From Thermoplasmatota archaeon (GTDB lineage Archaea > Thermoplasmatota > Thermoplasmata > UBA10834), in NCBI GenBank assembly GCA_018818785.1, contig JAHIRF010000009.1:124001-188000 (forward strand): DNA of 64,000 bases. The letters are read 5' to 3'. Every line of letters starts with the position of its first letter. Positions within the stretch are counted from its first letter, which is position 1. Below, in pieces: positions 60,315 to 64,000 of the stretch. Made by a program: the position numbers and the translations under genes. The notes under the pieces were generated by a model. That model was not told the DNA's origin. It saw only the letters and a list, made by a program, of their open reading frames with translations, and ran no database searches.

Positions 60315-60406
60315 AGCTCTGGCATGTGCTGCGACAGTAATATTGATTCCTCTGCTATACCCTTCTTGAGAAACATCAAATACACCGACGATGTATGCTT
60401 CGCTTG

Positions 60407-61063
60407 ATGGCAGAACCGCGGGGGGACTTCAGCTACGAGGACATAATGACCCTTTTCAGACAGGAGAACCGCTCCCCTCAACTGACCAAGGTGGATCCAG
60501 GGCTCTACGACAAGGTCGCGACCTACATCCGCACGCTCCGTAAGGAGGGAGAACGAGAGATCACTATGAACTCGGGCTCTCATGCGAGCATGATGCTGAG
60601 CGACCAGCTCAAGAAGGCGATAGATAAGTCGAAGCGCGTTTACGAATTGAGGACTAGGAAGATCTCGTTGATCGCGCTGAGAAAAGTCGCTGGCGACAAT
60701 CCCGACACGACCAATCTGACTCCCGATGAACTGGTCCTGTTCTCCAGCCTTACGTCTGTTATCAGCGCTCACAGGGATTCGCATGCGGATTACGAGATTC
60801 TTGGCTCCAGAACATCCAGGTCCGATGACATGGTCGAGATGTCTTCAGTTGCGAAGGCAAAAGAGTCTGAGAAACCTGAGGATGCTGCGAACACGGAGAT
60901 TCAGGACGACCTCGTCCTCGCGAGAGTGCTCGAGGACGTTCCGACTTTCGCTGGTGTCGACAAGGATTACAGGCTCAGAAAGGAGGACATAGTGTCCTTG
61001 CCTAGGACCGTGGCGACAACCCTTCTATCCCATGGCAAGATCAGACTGGTCAGCCAATCATAG
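60407..61063 (+). CDS. GINS complex subunit
   Basis: An archaeal GINS subunit of about 218 residues, part of the CMG-type replicative helicase. The alpha-helical A domain has EDIMTLFRQENRSPQLTKVD, DKVATYIRTLRKEGEREI and TRKISLIALRKVAG. A charged, probably disordered linker (SSVAKAKESEKPEDAANTE) leads to a small beta B domain (FAGVDKDYRLRKEDIVSLPR) at the C-terminus. This A-linker-B order is that of the Gins51 type. ATG 60395 is an alternative start. Confidence 0.87.
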   Translation: MAEPRGDFSYEDIMTLFRQENRSPQLTKVDPGLYDKVATYIRTLRKEGEREITMNSGSHASMMLSDQLKKAIDKSKRVYELRTRKISLIALRKVAGDNPDTTNLTPDELVLFSSLTSVISAHRDSHADYEILGSRTSRSDDMVEMSSVAKAKESEKPEDAANTEIQDDLVLARVLEDVPTFAGVDKDYRLRKEDIVSLPRTVATTLLSHGKIRLVSQS

Positions 61064-61825
61064 ACGTATAGGGCCTTTTGAAGAGCCATGCTCCGTCACA
61101 TCGAGACGTGCTTCGACGCCGTCGTGCTGCAACCTTCCGTTGACTGCCTCCTCTGCCATAGCGGGTGTGTTGTTCTCCCTGCTCAGGTGCAGGAGGACTA
61201 TCCTCTCGGTCCGTGCCGTGGCGGCAGATGAGCACAACGCCGCTGCATCGTCGTTGGATAGGTGGCCATGGTCGCTCCTTATCGTTTTCTTGAGGAATTC
61301 AGGGTATGTCCCTGACATGAGCATGCGGTCGTCATAATTCGCTTCTACCAGCAGCAGGTTGGACGATTTCAGATGGTCGACCACCTCCTTGGTCACACAT
61401 CCGAGGTCGGATGCCATGCCCACCTTCACCTTCTCTGCGGCCAATGAGAATGCGACGGGTTCGGCGGCGAAATGTTTGATCGGAAAGGATTTCATTGTGA
61501 CGCCATCGATCCTCACGACATCAGATGATTTGATCGCAGTCTTCTCTATACTGCCCAGAGGAGTGAGCGACAAGGTGCCTTTCGTCGCATACAGTGGCGT
61601 CCCGAATTTGGAGCAGTATCTCTTCGCGCCCCGTGTGTGGTCCGTGTGCTCGTGAGTGAGGAAGACTGCATTGACCGACTCTGGATCGATGCCGAAGTCG
61701 TTCATGCGCTTCTCGGTCATCTTGCATGAGATCCCCACATCGATAAGGACAGATGTATCTCCGAGACGGATATGAACGGAGTTGCCGCTGCTACCGCTGC
61801 AAAGGACAGTCACTGAACACTTCAT
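61058..61825 (-). CDS. Metallo-beta-lactamase-fold hydrolase (YycJ/WalJ-like)
   Basis: A 255-residue MBL protein. The metal motif is FLTHEHTDHTRGAKRY near residue 55. The N-terminus CSVTVLCSGSSGNSVHIRLG and LLVEANYDDRMLMSG match the YycJ/ExoIX group, nucleases or phosphodiesterases of unclear physiological role. ATG 61825 gives the family N-terminus. It overlaps the GINS gene end by 6 bases (convergent). Confidence 0.88.
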   Translation of the reverse strand: MKCSVTVLCSGSSGNSVHIRLGDTSVLIDVGISCKMTEKRMNDFGIDPESVNAVFLTHEHTDHTRGAKRYCSKFGTPLYATKGTLSLTPLGSIEKTAIKSSDVVRIDGVTMKSFPIKHFAAEPVAFSLAAEKVKVGMASDLGCVTKEVVDHLKSSNLLLVEANYDDRMLMSGTYPEFLKKTIRSDHGHLSNDDAAALCSSAATARTERIVLLHLSRENNTPAMAEEAVNGRLQHDGVEARLDVTEHGSSKGPIRL

Positions 61826-61955
61826 CTTCGTCGGCAAATGGGAGACGCCTCGATAAATCTTGCCCCTGGGAACTGCTGCCTGACCACTGTATCAATGTTT
61901 CGGCGTACAATTAACTATCATAAAATCCTTAATCAGGCTGTTAGGAGGGAGTCGG

Positions 61956-62105
61956 TTGTTCCATTATTATTCGGTGATCGACGGGACGATGACCACTCTC
62001 GAGACCATTCTGAAGAAAGGCATCGACCCTATCATCGATGAATACTTCAAGAAATGTGGCGCGGACGGCCGAGACGATAGATGGTCTTCTCAAATGGACA
62101 GCTCC
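61956..62105 (+). CDS. Small ORF upstream of mttB with strong ribosome-binding site
   Basis: A 49-residue ORF starting at TTG 61956, seven bases after TTAGGAGG, or at inner ATG 61989. The product includes MTTLETILKKGIDPIIDEYF, then KKCGADGRDDRWSS. It may be a real small protein, a leader peptide, or the decayed N-terminus of a former corrinoid-pathway gene. No match is recognised. The ribosome-binding site is its main support. Confidence 0.35.
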
Positions 62106-62188
62106 TGAAACTGGAGCAGAAACCATTGAATGTCAGCGTGATCGGAGTCGTGCGATCAACGCACGACCAAGCGCAGGAGGTTCGTTCG

Positions 62189-63634
62189 ATGCCAGATTTC
62201 GAGACGAGGTTCAAGGTTAGGAAATCATTCGCGTTGATGACTGATGATGAGAAGAAGAGGATACACGAGGCTGCGATCGAGATACTCGAGCACACGGGCG
62301 TAAGGGTCCATAGCGAGACGGCTCGGATAGCACTCCAACATGCGGGAGCTCACGTGGATGATCGGACTCTGGACGTGAAGATGCCCGGTGACCTCATCGA
62401 TTCGCTGATCTCCAAGGTGCCTTCAAAGATCACTCTCGCTGGTCGGACGAAGGAACATGATCTGCCAGTCGACGGAACGCACCTGTACTTCACTACTGAC
62501 GGATGCGGTGTGGCCGTCTGGGACTATTCTACGAACACTAGGAGGAGATCTCTCCTCGATGATGTGCGCAGGACCGCTATCATCTCGGATTGGCTCCCAT
62601 ATGTGAGCATCTACGAACCGATGGTAGTCGCCCATGATGTCCCCGAGGATGAACACGTAGTTCGTGGCATGAAGACTGCGATGGAGAACACAAGCAAACA
62701 CATCTTGACGGAGTCGACCACCAACGTCGAAGAAGCACAGGTCCAGGTACAGATGGCCTCAGAGATTGTCGGGGGAGTGGAGGAACTGAGGAAGAGATAT
62801 TATATGTCCGCCATGGTCTGCACGATCTCCCCACTTGTGCTGGACGAGAGTGCGACTGAAGCAGCGATGGTTTGGGCTGAGAACCATGTGCCGATACACA
62901 TAACCAGCATGGCCGCTGCCGGCCTCAGCGGCCCCGCCACTCTCGCTGGTGATCTGGTCGTGTGTCATGCGGAGACACTAGCTCTGGCATGCGCTGCCGA
63001 AGCACACTCCCCGGGAGCTCCCGTGCTCTACGGGTCGGTCCTGTCCAGCATCGACCCTATGACTGGGTCTTATGTAAGTGGATCACCCGAAAGCCTGTTG
63101 CTTTGTGCCGGTTCTGTAGAGATGGGCAAGTACTGCGGCTTCCCGATATCTACGGGTGGGTTCGGTGCGGGTGCCAAGTTCCCGGGGTCTCAGGCATCGA
63201 TTGAGAATGCGATGTCATCTTGTACATGCGGTTTGGTCGGAGGTGAGGTCGTGAATGGTCTTGGTGTAGTCGATTTCTCAGCCCTGCTGTCGTATGAGCA
63301 GCTGATGATCGATCACGAGATCGCAGGCATGACTGTCCGTACATACCAGGGCATCGATGTCTCGGATGAATCCTTGGCGGTGGATGTGATAAAGAATGTG
63401 GGGATCGGTGGATCGTTCCTTGCTCAAAGGCATACCCTGAAACATCTGGGAGAGCTGTATCGATCCCTGCTATGGAAAGACTACATCCCTGGCCCGAATC
63501 AGACCATCAGTGATGTGATGGATCTCGCTAAGAAGAAGTATCAATGGATACTGGATAACCATATGCCCGAGCCATTGGAATCGGGACTCAAATCCGAGCT
63601 GGATAGACTGGTCCATGAGCACTCTATCGGATGA
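62189..63634 (+). CDS. MttB-family (trimethylamine/betaine-type) methyltransferase, no pyrrolysine
   Basis: A 481-residue member of the MttB superfamily, which transfers a methyl group from a quaternary or tertiary amine to a corrinoid protein. It shows EAAIEILEHTGVRVHSETA, FTTDGCGVAVWDYST, then SSIDPMTGSYVSGSPESLLL and IPGPNQTISDVMDLAKKKYQ. The frame needs no amber readthrough, so it belongs to the non-pyrrolysine branch, where known substrates include glycine betaine and related betaines. ATG 62189 follows CAGGAGG by 8 bases. No corrinoid protein gene adjoins it; the RACo-like gene at 22266 could reactivate such a partner. Confidence 0.88.
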   Translation: MPDFETRFKVRKSFALMTDDEKKRIHEAAIEILEHTGVRVHSETARIALQHAGAHVDDRTLDVKMPGDLIDSLISKVPSKITLAGRTKEHDLPVDGTHLYFTTDGCGVAVWDYSTNTRRRSLLDDVRRTAIISDWLPYVSIYEPMVVAHDVPEDEHVVRGMKTAMENTSKHILTESTTNVEEAQVQVQMASEIVGGVEELRKRYYMSAMVCTISPLVLDESATEAAMVWAENHVPIHITSMAAAGLSGPATLAGDLVVCHAETLALACAAEAHSPGAPVLYGSVLSSIDPMTGSYVSGSPESLLLCAGSVEMGKYCGFPISTGGFGAGAKFPGSQASIENAMSSCTCGLVGGEVVNGLGVVDFSALLSYEQLMIDHEIAGMTVRTYQGIDVSDESLAVDVIKNVGIGGSFLAQRHTLKHLGELYRSLLWKDYIPGPNQTISDVMDLAKKKYQWILDNHMPEPLESGLKSELDRLVHEHSIG

Positions 63635-63798
63635 GGTGTGCGCCACCCTTGGTCCGCGTATTGCATATTCGACCGAGGATAATAATGCCATCGGATCTGC
63701 ACAAGAAGATGGACAAAGAGTCTGGAATGGCCAGCAGAGAACGGATATGTTGGCATCACGATAGTTTTATTAAGAGCAAGTTTATACTGCGAATCCGT

Positions 63799-63899
63799 GG
63801 GCCTGTAGCTCAGCTAGGTAGAGCAATCGGCTCTTACTTCGATTCTTCAGAATCGAGGGAGATACCGATTGGCCAAGGGTTCGAATCCCTTCAGGCCCG
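63799..63899 (+). tRNA. tRNA-Lys(CTT) with a 27-base intron
   Basis: A complete cloverleaf: acceptor GGGCCTG/CAGGCCC, D arm GCTC/GAGC, anticodon stem ATCGG/CCGAT, variable loop TGGCC, T arm AAGGG-TTCGAAT-CCCTT, discriminator G at 63899, and no encoded CCA. The anticodon CTT (63833-63835) is followed after one base by an intron at 63837-63863, the canonical archaeal position. The intron forms TCGATTC-TTCA-GAATCGA. AT boxes lie upstream (TTTTATTAA near 63765-63775 and TTTATAC near 63780). The mature tRNA is 74 bases. Confidence 0.95.
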
Positions 63900-64000
63900 C
63901 TCTTACTATCATCGGATACTCGTCGATATCAGATCATTAGGCTGTCCCGGAGTTATGGGGCAAGCGTTTATAGGCTCTATAGCTCTGCACTCTCAGCTAC

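Noticed and set aside
62189-63634. Pyrrolysine (amber) readthrough in MttB
   Set aside because: The gene is complete without an internal TAG, and many genes in the window end in TAG.
1-64000. CRISPR array or cas genes
   Set aside because: No evenly spaced short repeats and no Cas-like proteins were seen.
1-64000. rRNA, SRP RNA or RNase P RNA genes
   Set aside because: None of their conserved core sequences were recognised in the intergenic regions.

Overview
The window reads as a piece of an archaeal chromosome. The evidence is a set of archaea-specific proteins: CDP-archaeol synthase, CTP-dependent riboflavin kinase, pantoate kinase, GINS, HerA, aIF2-gamma, aIF5B, archaeal ProRS and TrmI, plus ribosomal proteins L7Ae, S28e, L24e and S6e. 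It also has TATA promoters, several apparently leaderless mRNAs, GTG/TTG starts and an intron-containing tRNA-Lys. The mix suggests a Thermoplasmata-like heterotroph (inference). No methanogenesis gene is present.

Layout. 0-2.1 kb: sugar-nucleotide dehydrogenase (cut by the window edge) and two glycosyltransferases. 2.1-13.5 kb: secreted C11 protease, uracil-DNA glycosylase, pyrE, carS, XPD-like helicase, small membrane and unknown proteins, a sensor kinase and transporters. 14-24 kb: M20 peptidase, glycosyltransferase, PEP synthase, MFS transporter, saccharopine-dehydrogenase-family enzyme and a RACo-like corrinoid activator. 24.4-31 kb: translation cluster L7Ae-S28e-L24e-NDK-aIF5B, then S6e-aIF2gamma-PIN, then rbkR. 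31-35.4 kb: purS-purL-purQ and trmI. 35.7-40.3 kb: two redox modules, ferredoxin plus aldehyde:ferredoxin oxidoreductase and ferredoxin plus class III aminotransferase, fitting peptide or amino-acid fermentation. 48.9-64 kb: housekeeping genes (proS, prs, herA, CoA synthesis, tmk, the split glycine decarboxylase P-protein, GINS, an MBL hydrolase), an MttB-family methyltransferase and tRNA-Lys.

The unusual part is the accessory island at about 40.9-48.9 kb. It is visibly more AT-rich and consists of small one-gene units, mostly zinc-ribbon plus transmembrane proteins, around a tyrosine recombinase. Four of the units share an almost identical promoter/leader. Families of roughly 50-100 bp direct repeats (called X, Y and Z here) lie between the genes. 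Y1/Y2 bracket most of the island, X2/X4 bracket the integrase block, and X1/X3 overlap it. Two X types carry a tRNA T-arm-like core, and most repeats end in the same pyrimidine tract. This looks like a cassette-type array or a stack of nested integrative elements.

Other notable signals: a K-turn-like C/D motif directly over the ribosome-binding site of the L7Ae gene; a structured leader before the ferredoxin-aminotransferase operon; a dispersed promoter element (ACACCACCCGA) that in two places is part of a longer repeat; and an M20 peptidase with substituted metal-ligand positions. Identity values given for repeats were counted by eye.
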